Assembly: GCA_031261125.1 (NCBI GenBank)
Contig: JAISJZ010000256.1
Span: forward strand, 1 to 8,450
Direction: 5' to 3'
Source: Planctomycetaceae bacterium
Lineage (GTDB): Bacteria > Planctomycetota > Planctomycetia > Pirellulales > Thermoguttaceae
DNA: 8,450 nucleotides
Part shown: one piece after another, positions 1-6,579 of the stretch
Position numbering within the stretch: the stretch's first letter is position 1
Layout: each line of letters opens with the position of its first letter
Notes under the pieces: generated by a model
What the model was told of the DNA's origin: nothing
What the model saw: the letters and a program-made list of their open reading frames with translations, nothing else
The model's database searches: none
Translations under genes and position numbers: made by a program

Positions 1-1
1 T

Positions 2-1423
2 TACGATACAACGCTTCCGAAAGAAGTGATTGACTCCGTTGCGGCAAACTTAACGATACTTAAATCGCCGACGGTTCTGCGGCAATACGACGGCCGTCTT
101 TGGTGCTGGGAGGGCTGTTCCGACGGCGGCGGATGCTGTGCCGGTTCCTGTACCCACGTTTGGAATTATGCGCAGGCGATTACCCATCTGTTTCCGGCAA
201 TGGAACGGTCGCTGCGGCAAACGGAATACTTTGAATCGTCCGACGGCGAAACCGGTCGGCAGGCGTTTCGGGCGGTTCTGCCGATTGCTTCCGGCGGGCA
301 AGGGTTTGACGCGGCGGACGGACAACTCGGCGGCGTAATGAAAGTGTATCGGGAATGGCGGACGTTCGGCAGCGATGCGTGGCTGAAACTCTATTTTCCG
401 AAAGTGAAAAAGGGACTGGACTATATGATTCAGACGTGGGACCCGAAACACACCGGACTGTTGGAGGAGTCGCATCACAACACCTACGACATTAACTACT
501 TCGGACCCGACGGACATTGCGGCAGTTTCTATCTCGGCGCATTGACGGCGTTTATCGAAATGGGCAAACATCTGAAACAGTCCGAAGAATTCAAAGATAC
601 GGATTTAACGCTGTATGAGGAATTGTTGGCGAAGGGTAAAAAACGGATGGTTGACGAATTATTCAACGGAGAATACTTTATCCAAATCGTTCAGAAAGAC
701 GGCTTGAAGAACAACTTCAATCCGATTAATCCGAAAGACCAATCGGCGGGCTATGAAAAAACTGCCGAAATTGTGAATCAACAAGGACCGAAATATCAGT
801 ACGGTACCGGCTGTTTATCGGACGGCGTTCTCGGTTTCTGGATGGCGAAGTGCTGCGGCATTGACACGGACATACTGCCGAAGGAGTTGGTGGAGAAACA
901 CTTGCTTTCGGTGTATAAGTACAACTTGAAGCGGGACTTGTCGGAACACAGCAATCCGCAGCGTCCGTCTTACGCGATGGGCAATGACGGCGGTCTGCTG
1001 CTGTGCACCTGGCAGCATAACGATAAGCCGATGCTGCCGTTTGTTTACAGTGATGAGGTCTGGACGGGCATTGAATATCAGGTTGCGTCGCACTTGATGA
1101 TGTTAGGGCATACCGAAGAGGGCTTGGAAATCATACAGTTAATCCGCGAGCGGCATAACGGGGTACGGCGCAACCCGTTCAATGAGTACGAGTGCGGACA
1201 TTGGTACGCAAGGGCAATGTCAAGTTATGCGCTGCTGCAAGGACTGACGGGAGTGCGGTACGATGCCGAAACGAAAACACTGTACGTTGATTCCCGTATC
1301 GGTAATTTCCGGTCGTTTTTATCAACGGCAACGGGTTACGGCACGGTCATTTTTCAAGACGGCAAAGCAACGCTCAAAGCCGTTTCCGGGAAAATACCGG
1401 TAGAAAAAATGGTTGTGAAATAG
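2..1423 (+). CDS. GH116-type glycoside hydrolase (DUF608), C-terminal part
   Basis: The reading frame is open from the window edge, so the N-terminal domain and start lie outside; 473 residues are visible of a family usually about 800-900 long. What remains is most of the (alpha/alpha)6-barrel catalytic domain. A WCWEG motif (Glu codon 110-112) is followed by a Gly/Cys-rich loop, then CTHVWNYAQ and LFPAMERSLR, all typical of bacterial GH116/DUF608 proteins. The HHNTYDI motif holds the Asp (codon 488-490) that matches the acid/base of GH116; the WEG Glu is the likely nucleophile. A late NEYECGHWYARA motif and a short beta-rich tail complete the fold. GH116 enzymes are retaining beta-glucosidases, beta-xylosidases or glucosylceramidases, and the substrate cannot be read here. 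Whether it is secreted cannot be judged without the N-terminus. The family call is firm; the activity is inferred. Confidence 0.85.
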   Translation, partial: YDTTLPKEVIDSVAANLTILKSPTVLRQYDGRLWCWEGCSDGGGCCAGSCTHVWNYAQAITHLFPAMERSLRQTEYFESSDGETGRQAFRAVLPIASGGQGFDAADGQLGGVMKVYREWRTFGSDAWLKLYFPKVKKGLDYMIQTWDPKHTGLLEESHHNTYDINYFGPDGHCGSFYLGALTAFIEMGKHLKQSEEFKDTDLTLYEELLAKGKKRMVDELFNGEYFIQIVQKDGLKNNFNPINPKDQSAGYEKTAEIVNQQGPKYQYGTGCLSDGVLGFWMAKCCGIDTDILPKELVEKHLLSVYKYNLKRDLSEHSNPQRPSYAMGNDGGLLLCTWQHNDKPMLPFVYSDEVWTGIEYQVASHLMMLGHTEEGLEIIQLIRERHNGVRRNPFNEYECGHWYARAMSSYALLQGLTGVRYDAETKTLYVDSRIGNFRSFLSTATGYGTVIFQDGKATLKAVSGKIPVEKMVVK

Positions 1424-1452
1424 TTGACAAGGAATCCCCTGACGGGGATAAT
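1424..1452 (+). promoter_or_regulatory. sigma70-type promoter for the SMP-30-like lipoprotein gene
   Basis: TTGACA at 1424-1429, a perfect -35 box, is followed by exactly 17 bases and then GATAAT at 1447-1452, which matches the -10 consensus at 5 of 6 positions. Predicted transcription start is near 1459, giving a leader of about 38 nt before the ATG at 1497. The -35 box begins immediately after the stop codon of the glycosidase gene, so the lipoprotein can be transcribed independently. An inverted repeat fills the spacer (separate entry). Confidence 0.68.
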
Positions 1453-1456
1453 TGTC
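1426..1456. promoter_or_regulatory. Inverted repeat overlapping the promoter: operator or terminator
   Basis: ATCCCC (1434-1439) and GGGGAT (1444-1449) form a perfect 6-bp dyad around a TGAC loop. An outer pair, GACAA (1426-1430) and TTGTC (1452-1456), extends it past a small asymmetric internal loop. As DNA it sits across the -35 to -10 spacer, where a dimeric repressor or activator could bind. As RNA it could be a stem-loop ending the glycosidase transcript, with the T run at 1464-1468, but that run is 8 bases past the stem, which is poor for intrinsic termination. Both roles are inferred; the dyad itself is plain. Confidence 0.42.
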
Positions 1457-1496
1457 TGATTGATTTTTGTTATTACCCAGAAAAAGGAAAAACACA

Positions 1497-2858
1497 ATGA
1501 AACGATTGGCTTTGTCGATGTTTGGTCTTTGTCTGCTTGCATTTGCGGGCTGTCCGAAACCGGAAACGCCGCCCGCCCCCGATGCGAAACCGACGGTATC
1601 TGCCGGTGCGACTTCACCGGAAAGCGTTGCACCGGAACCCCCAAAAGAGGAACCCAAACCCGAAGGAAAGACGGAAGAACCGAAAAAGGAAGAGCCGGCT
1701 GCCCCTGAAAAATCTTACAAAGAGCAGTGTGCTGACATAGAGAAGGCGTATCAGGCGAAATGGAAAATTGTTGCCAAGTTCAAACCGAAAGCCCCGATTG
1801 TTCTGCCGAAAGAATTCGTTACGCCGGACGGTTTGGCGGTTAATCCGAAGACCGGTTCGCTGTTCCTGTCGGTGCCGAATTACGCCCGCCGCAAAGACAA
1901 TGCCGGTCCGAAAGTGTTTCCCGCCGTACTGGCAAAAGTTGACATTGCCGCCGGTAAAGCCGAAACGGTTCTCGAATTGGAAAAAATTGATAATATCAAA
2001 GTTGCGTCAACGAATCAAATCGGTCCGATGGGCATTTCGTTCGGTCCTGACGGTCATTTATACCTTGCCGACAATCAATACTTCTTTGACAAAACGAACA
2101 AGAGCCGGATTCTGCGGGTGCTGTTCGACGGCGATAAGCCGACCGGCAAAGTCGAAATCGTTGTCGAAGGAACGAAATTGTCCAATGCTATTTACTGGGA
2201 CAAAGATGCTAATTTTCTGTATTTGACGGATACATTTTTTGACATCGAAGGCAAACACGGCAGCGGCGGTGTTTGGCAATTCACGAAAGATGAAGTTCTC
2301 AAAGCCGGTTCCGGTGAAAACCCGCCGATGAAATTGAATCCGGTGAAAAAAGGTTTGGGCGACGACCCGCATCTGATTGCGTTTCACGACGTTCAGAAAG
2401 TACCCGGTGCCGGAAACGGCGGTCCCGACGGTTTGACGGCGGACAGCAACGGTGTTATCTATTACGGGTTCTTCGACACCGGCGAAATGCACCGCCTCGT
2501 TGTCGGTCAGGACGGTAAAGCCGTTTCGACCGATGAAATTCACAAGGCAGGCGATTACTACAACTGCTGCGACGGCATTTACTATGACAAGGGAACCGAC
2601 CGGGTCTATATCAACGATTCCGCCGCCAATGCCGTTCACTATTTTGTTCCGCCGAAAGACACGGCGGCACCGGTCAAGTTGGAAACGCTTTGGTACAACG
2701 GCGACACGGACGGTGCAGACGGTTCGCTTGACCAGCCGTGCGAATGTGTGGTCATCGGCAAGAAGATGATTATCGTCAACTTCGACTGGGACTTCCCCGA
2801 ATTGCTTAATACGAAGAGCGACGACCCGTCCACGCTGAGTGTGATTGAGTTGGAGTGA
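1497..2858 (+). CDS. SMP-30/gluconolactonase-like beta-propeller lipoprotein
   Basis: A 453-residue envelope lipoprotein. The start at 1497 is chosen because it gives a clean signal peptide (MKRLALSM, a hydrophobic stretch, then FAGC with the lipid-anchored Cys at residue 19) and has AAGGA about 8 nt upstream; an in-frame start at 1467 would spoil the signal. Residues 20-72 are a Pro/Glu/Lys-rich linker. From about residue 105 the repeats look like propeller blades: DGLAVNP (111), GISFGPDGHLYLAD (179), LSNAIYWDKDANFLYLTDT (228), PDGLTADSNGVIYYGF (310), CCDGIYYDKGTDRVYIND (358) and a last strand set near 420-430. Asn230 and Asp311 fall where SMP-30 lactonases carry metal/catalytic Asn and Asp, so sugar-lactone hydrolysis is possible, but a non-enzymatic sugar-binding role is not excluded. 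It follows the glycosidase on the same strand from its own promoter. Confidence 0.86.
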   Translation: MKRLALSMFGLCLLAFAGCPKPETPPAPDAKPTVSAGATSPESVAPEPPKEEPKPEGKTEEPKKEEPAAPEKSYKEQCADIEKAYQAKWKIVAKFKPKAPIVLPKEFVTPDGLAVNPKTGSLFLSVPNYARRKDNAGPKVFPAVLAKVDIAAGKAETVLELEKIDNIKVASTNQIGPMGISFGPDGHLYLADNQYFFDKTNKSRILRVLFDGDKPTGKVEIVVEGTKLSNAIYWDKDANFLYLTDTFFDIEGKHGSGGVWQFTKDEVLKAGSGENPPMKLNPVKKGLGDDPHLIAFHDVQKVPGAGNGGPDGLTADSNGVIYYGFFDTGEMHRLVVGQDGKAVSTDEIHKAGDYYNCCDGIYYDKGTDRVYINDSAANAVHYFVPPKDTAAPVKLETLWYNGDTDGADGSLDQPCECVVIGKKMIIVNFDWDFPELLNTKSDDPSTLSVIELE

Positions 2859-2879
2859 GACGTTTTATCTTAACTAATT

Positions 2880-2903
2880 CCTAACCCTTAATCCCTAACC
2901 CTT
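2880..2903 (+). repeat. Two direct copies of CCTAACCCTT in the gene leader
   Basis: CCTAACCCTT occurs at 2880-2889 and again at 2894-2903 with a 14-base period, in the 52-bp gap before the isomerase-like gene. The C-rich, TAACCC-like strand is unlike its surroundings. It could be a regulator half-site pair, an unstructured leader, or slippage debris; nothing decides between these. Confidence 0.45.
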
Positions 2904-2910
2904 TATTTTT

Positions 2911-3915
2911 ATGGCACGTCCTGTAACATTAACCACCGGACAATGGGCAGACCTTACTTTGGCGCAACTTGCTCCGAAGGCGAAATCCTTTGGGTACGAA
3001 GGTCTTGAATTAGCAACGTGGGGCGAACTGTTTGAAGTCCGCCGCGCTGTATCCGAATCCGGCTACTGCGCCGAACGGCGTGAAATCCTCGATAAGAACG
3101 GACTCGGCTGCTGGGCGTTGCAAGCCCACCTCATCGGACAATGTGTCCTCGATAAAATTGACGAACGGCACCGCGGCTTCTGCCCCGACTATGTCTGGGG
3201 CGACGGTTCCTCCGACGGCGTGAATGCCCGCGCCGCCGAAGAATTAAAAGACGTTGCCCGCGCTGCCAGGAAAATGGGGGCAAGCGTTGTAACCGGCTTC
3301 ACCGGTTCAAGTATATGGTCTTACCTGTACTCGTTCCCGTCGGTTCCGCAAGCGTGGATTGACGGCGGATACAAACTCCTTGCCGAAAAGTTCAATCCGA
3401 TTCTCGATGTCTATGCAGAGCAAGGCGTAAAGTTTGCCCTCGAAGTTCACCCGACGGAAATTGCGTTCGACTTGTATTCCGCCGAAGTGGCACTGGACGC
3501 TCTGAAATGGCGACCGGAATTCGGGTTCAACTTCGACCCGTCGCATTTGTTGTGGCAAGGCGTTGACCCTGTCGAATTTCTGTACCGGTTCAAAGACCGG
3601 ATTTATCACGTCCATATGAAAGATGCCATCGTTACGCTCAACGGTAAGACGGGAATTCTTTCATCGCATCTCAACTTCGGCGATTACCGCCGCGGCTGGG
3701 ACTTCCGTTCGCTCGGACACGGCGGCGTGAATTTCGAGGAAATCATTCGGGCGTTGAACAACATCGGATACAACGGTCCATTGTCGGTCGAGTGGGAAGA
3801 TATGGGTATGGAACGGGAATTCGGTGCGACGGAAGCGTGTGCTTTTGTCAAGAAGATTAACTTCTCGCCGAGCAACATCGCGTTTGACGGTGCTTTTGAT
3901 AAAGAAAACCGGTAA
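2911..3915 (+). CDS. Sugar phosphate isomerase/epimerase family TIM-barrel protein
   Basis: A 334-residue cytoplasmic protein of the xylose-isomerase-like TIM-barrel superfamily (PF01261: IolE, hydroxypyruvate isomerase and relatives). The metal-binding residues are in order: Glu178 in ALEVHP, Asp209 and His212 in FNFDPSH, His235 in YHVHMKD, and Glu294 in SVEWED; His73 in LQAHLIG is a further likely active-site residue. No signal peptide is present. These enzymes isomerise or epimerise free or phosphorylated sugars, keto-sugars or inosose using a divalent metal; the substrate cannot be told from sequence. The start is the ATG at 2911, giving a normal first beta strand. There is no Shine-Dalgarno sequence; the ATG follows a T-rich run. 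It lies 52 bp after the propeller lipoprotein and 19 bp before rlmN on the same strand, so co-transcription is plausible. The fold and family are secure, the reaction is not. Confidence 0.87.
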   Translation: MARPVTLTTGQWADLTLAQLAPKAKSFGYEGLELATWGELFEVRRAVSESGYCAERREILDKNGLGCWALQAHLIGQCVLDKIDERHRGFCPDYVWGDGSSDGVNARAAEELKDVARAARKMGASVVTGFTGSSIWSYLYSFPSVPQAWIDGGYKLLAEKFNPILDVYAEQGVKFALEVHPTEIAFDLYSAEVALDALKWRPEFGFNFDPSHLLWQGVDPVEFLYRFKDRIYHVHMKDAIVTLNGKTGILSSHLNFGDYRRGWDFRSLGHGGVNFEEIIRALNNIGYNGPLSVEWEDMGMEREFGATEACAFVKKINFSPSNIAFDGAFDKENR

Positions 3916-3934
3916 GGCGGGCATTTTATTTTTT

Positions 3935-5011
3935 ATGTCCTTCCTTGAATACGGTCAATCTGAATTGACTGCCGTTTTGAACGAATTGGGCTTGCCGAAG
4001 TTTCAGCACGCCCAAATTCGCCGTTGGGTTTTTGCCCGAAAGTGTTCCGGCTTCGACGGAATGACGGACTTATCGAAACAATACCGTCAAAAATTGTCAG
4101 AGAAGTTCGGTTCCGTTTTCCAAGGAACGCAGATGAAACATCAACGTTCCGACGATTCTGCCGAAAAGATTCTTATCGAATGGCGGGACGGCGAGCGGGT
4201 AGAATCCGTGCTTCTTCGTGATAACCGGAATCACAGAACGGCGTGCATCAGCACCCAAATCGGCTGTGCAATGGGTTGTAAATTCTGTGCCAGCGGTATC
4301 GACGGTTTCGTCCGCAACTTGACCCGCGGCGAAATCCTGGAACAACTGCTGCGGTTGAATTCCCTGCTGCCGGACGGCGAACGTTTGACGCATATCGTTG
4401 TGATGGGCATCGGCGAACCGCTGCTGAACCTTGAAAATCTATTGTCGGCATTGGACGATGCAACGTCTTCCGGCGGGCTGGACATCAGCGTCCGCCGGGT
4501 AACGATTTCCACCGTCGGTCTGCCGGCAGGAATTCAAAAGTTAGCCGAAAAAGTTGCGGCAAGCGGTAAAGAGTACAAGTTGGCGGTTTCTCTGCACGCC
4601 CCGAACGACGAACTGCGGACGCAGATTATTCCGCAAAATCAACGCTGCGGGATTAAGAACATTTTGCGTGCAACAGATGATTATTTCCGTTTGACCGGCC
4701 GCCGGGTAACGTTTGAATATACTCTGATTGACGGGGTGAATGATGAACGGGAACACGTTCGGCAGTTGGTCGGGTTGTTAAAACACCGGACGGCGATTGT
4801 CAATATCATACCGGTCAATCCGGTGCCGGAGTTGGGCTTTTCAACACCGCCGGAACAAAAAATCAGACAGTTTGTCTCCGGCTTGACGGACAACGGAATT
4901 CAAGTGAAAGTCCGATTCCGCAAAGGCGATAAAATTGACGCTGCCTGCGGTCAGTTAAGACGAACCAGCCGGGAAAACACCGGCTTCAACAAGAATCTTT
5001 CTGCAAATTAA
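3935..5011 (+). CDS. rlmN: Dual-specificity RNA methyltransferase RlmN (23S rRNA A2503 / tRNA A37)
   Basis: A 358-residue radical-SAM enzyme, normal length for the family. It methylates C2 of adenine 2503 in 23S rRNA, and adenine 37 in some tRNAs. The [4Fe-4S] cluster cysteines are Cys111, Cys115 and Cys118 (CAMGCKFC). The SAM-binding GEPL motif is present as MGIGEPL (157-163). The two methyl-transfer cysteines match Cys104 (ACIST) and Cys338 (DAACGQLRR). Further hallmarks are FVRNLTRGEI, STVGL, LAVSLHAP and FEYTLIDGVND. The frame is open upstream to 3824 inside the isomerase-like gene, but the ATG at 3935 gives the usual N-terminus. An AAGGCGGG lies 13 nt upstream, too far to be an ideal ribosome binding site; the bases just before the ATG are T-rich. 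It ends 13 bp from a convergent gene. Confidence 0.96.
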   Translation: MSFLEYGQSELTAVLNELGLPKFQHAQIRRWVFARKCSGFDGMTDLSKQYRQKLSEKFGSVFQGTQMKHQRSDDSAEKILIEWRDGERVESVLLRDNRNHRTACISTQIGCAMGCKFCASGIDGFVRNLTRGEILEQLLRLNSLLPDGERLTHIVVMGIGEPLLNLENLLSALDDATSSGGLDISVRRVTISTVGLPAGIQKLAEKVAASGKEYKLAVSLHAPNDELRTQIIPQNQRCGIKNILRATDDYFRLTGRRVTFEYTLIDGVNDEREHVRQLVGLLKHRTAIVNIIPVNPVPELGFSTPPEQKIRQFVSGLTDNGIQVKVRFRKGDKIDAACGQLRRTSRENTGFNKNLSAN

Positions 5012-5035
5012 GCCGAGATAACGGTTATAACGGCT
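5011..5035. terminator. 25-bp near-palindrome at convergent gene ends, possible bidirectional terminator
   Basis: Outer arms AGCCG (5011-5015) and CGGCT (5031-5035) and inner arms ATAAC (5018-5022) and GTTAT (5024-5028) are symmetric about G5023; only the two bases between the arms on each side do not match. The last base of the rlmN stop codon and the stop codon of the opposing membrane gene both lie inside it. There is no long T run on either side, so intrinsic termination would be weak. The symmetry is certain, the function inferred. Confidence 0.4.
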
Positions 5036-6500
5036 GCAACAGCGCAACGCCGGTATAACGGTTCCGGTACAAGACCCGGTATTTATCCGTTTTTAGTGCC
5101 AATACTTCTTCCGGCATTATCAACAACGTGCTGCCCGGCTTTTTTAGGATTTTTTCCAATTCGTCCAGTTGATGAACGGCAAGGTACTCGACATCGTCTA
5201 TTGCATACTTTGCTTTATAAAATTGAACTGCTGTCTCGTTCAGAAACAAACAAACGACCCGCTTCGGTGGTTGATGTTCCTTGAAAATGGTGTCCGCCTG
5301 CTTCATTATTGTCCGAACATCGCAGTCCGCATACCAAAAGTTGTGATAGTACGGAAATGCAAACAGCGAGCCGAAGTGGAGCAGCACTAAAACAATTCCC
5401 GCTGTTAAAACCCGCTGCACCGGTTTGTTTTCGGCGTAATTGCGTACAAACACCGGCAGCATCATCAGATATGCCAGCGGCAGTATGCCCGTCCGGTCTT
5501 TCGGAAACATTACGATACCGGATATTCCCAGTATGACAAGTAAAACAATGTACAGTGTTACGGCAAGAGCAGTTACGGCAGCGGGGCGGGCATCGCTATC
5601 ACTGCGAAGACAAGCGGTCAGTCCTGCTGTTAAAAGGACAACGGCAATCACCGGCAACAAAACCGCCGCGAGAAAAAACATTTCATCGGAAACAGGAACC
5701 CCGCAGAGCAATCGGGTCATCGCTTCGTTCGGAATGACGTTGGACGTGCCGAGAGTCCAAACGCTCATATCGAGGATACCGGTAAAAAGGGAATCCGAAG
5801 CGTAGTTAAACTGTCCCGGCGGAACGGACAAGAGTATCGGAGCGTAAAAGAACAGAACAACGGCACCGCCGGACAGGCAAAAAAACAGCAGAAACTTCGG
5901 GACATCGCGGAGTTGAAACCGTCCGTGTATTGTCTCCAAAAAGAAGAACGAAAGAATTAACGCTGTGTTGAACAACGCTGCCGATAAATTGAACGCAACG
6001 GAAAAACCGAAAGAAAGACCGGCATATAATAACGGGCGGGAAACGGCGTTTTCTGCCCGTTGGATAAGCAGATAAAATCCTAATAGAGAAAAGAACAAGG
6101 CGGCACTGTACCCGCGGGCAAAGGATAAAAATTGAAAGACGAGCGGATGCAGCGAAACGATGGCAATGAGAAAAAGCGTGTTAAAATTTTTATATTTTGA
6201 ATGAGCAAAAAAAGTTTGCCCGATTTTCCAAAGCAGAAGCACAACGCCGCAGCCCGCCAGTGCAGCCGGCAGACGCATTGCCCATTCCTGATACGGAAAG
6301 AGTTGAAACATTATCCCGACAAGAAGCGTATGCGGAATATGATTGTTCGGAAAGAAATCGGCAGGAGAAAAAATCTTGGCAAAATCCGCCGCATAAGTGC
6401 AAACAGTGTAGGACTCGTCCCACGTCATCGACATTGCCGCGGCACGAAAGAAGATGAGTACGAAAAGAACAGCAGTCAATACAGGCGGTATGCCTTTCAT
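5025..6500 (-). CDS. GT-C fold membrane glycosyltransferase, ArnT/PMT (GT39)-like
   Basis: A 491-residue integral membrane protein with about 10-12 predicted hydrophobic segments. After the first segment (residues 6-22) comes TWDESYT (26-32), the acidic pair in the first external loop typical of GT-C enzymes such as ArnT and protein mannosyltransferases. It is followed by NNHIPH (52-57), WAMRLPA (73-79) and SFARGY (126-131), all familiar in this superfamily. FPKDRT (332-337) precedes a late helix, and a soluble C-terminal part starts near 390. Such enzymes move a sugar from a polyprenyl-phosphate donor to lipid, glycan or protein on the outer face of the inner membrane; the acceptor is unknown. 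It starts at the ATG at 6500 with only a weak AAAG upstream. It lies downstream of the Cys-rich gene beyond a strong terminator, and no promoter fits between terminator and start. Confidence 0.78.
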   Translation of the reverse strand: MKGIPPVLTAVLFVLIFFRAAAMSMTWDESYTVCTYAADFAKIFSPADFFPNNHIPHTLLVGIMFQLFPYQEWAMRLPAALAGCGVVLLLWKIGQTFFAHSKYKNFNTLFLIAIVSLHPLVFQFLSFARGYSAALFFSLLGFYLLIQRAENAVSRPLLYAGLSFGFSVAFNLSAALFNTALILSFFFLETIHGRFQLRDVPKFLLFFCLSGGAVVLFFYAPILLSVPPGQFNYASDSLFTGILDMSVWTLGTSNVIPNEAMTRLLCGVPVSDEMFFLAAVLLPVIAVVLLTAGLTACLRSDSDARPAAVTALAVTLYIVLLVILGISGIVMFPKDRTGILPLAYLMMLPVFVRNYAENKPVQRVLTAGIVLVLLHFGSLFAFPYYHNFWYADCDVRTIMKQADTIFKEHQPPKRVVCLFLNETAVQFYKAKYAIDDVEYLAVHQLDELEKILKKPGSTLLIMPEEVLALKTDKYRVLYRNRYTGVALLQPL

Positions 6501-6516
6501 CTTTGATTTTTAATGC

Positions 6517-6544
6517 AAAAAAACGGACACCTTTGAGGTGTCCG
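6517..6544 (-). terminator. Strong intrinsic terminator of the Cys-rich gene
   Basis: CGGACACC (6524-6531) and GGTGTCCG (6537-6544) form a perfect 8-bp stem with a 5-base loop. On the - strand the stem is followed directly by seven T residues (A run at 6517-6523 on the + strand). It begins 35 nt after the stop codon of the Cys-rich gene. This is the clearest terminator in the window, and it stands between that gene and the membrane glycosyltransferase gene. Confidence 0.9.
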
Positions 6545-6579
6545 CTTATTCTAACTTTTATCAGAGTGTTCCGCAAACA

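Noticed and set aside
50..571. A 173-codon - strand ORF opposite the GH116 gene
   Set aside because: The opposite strand carries unmistakable GH116 motifs across the same bases; no start signal or family likeness on the - strand.
1426..1468. A firm intrinsic terminator for the GH116 gene
   Set aside because: The T run starts 8 bases past the stem and the same bases form a near-consensus promoter, so a regulatory dyad is at least as likely.
1467..1496. Upstream start for the propeller lipoprotein
   Set aside because: It adds a basic 10-residue stretch before an already complete lipoprotein signal peptide and removes the good ribosome binding site spacing found at 1497.
2058..2639. A 193-codon - strand ORF opposite the propeller lipoprotein
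   Set aside because: Its product is unrecognisable and it lies wholly within a clear beta-propeller gene; it is a shadow frame produced by biased codon use.
3824..3934. Upstream extension of rlmN into the isomerase-like gene
   Set aside because: It would add 37 residues unlike RlmN and overlap the previous gene by 92 bp; the ATG at 3935 gives the usual family N-terminus.
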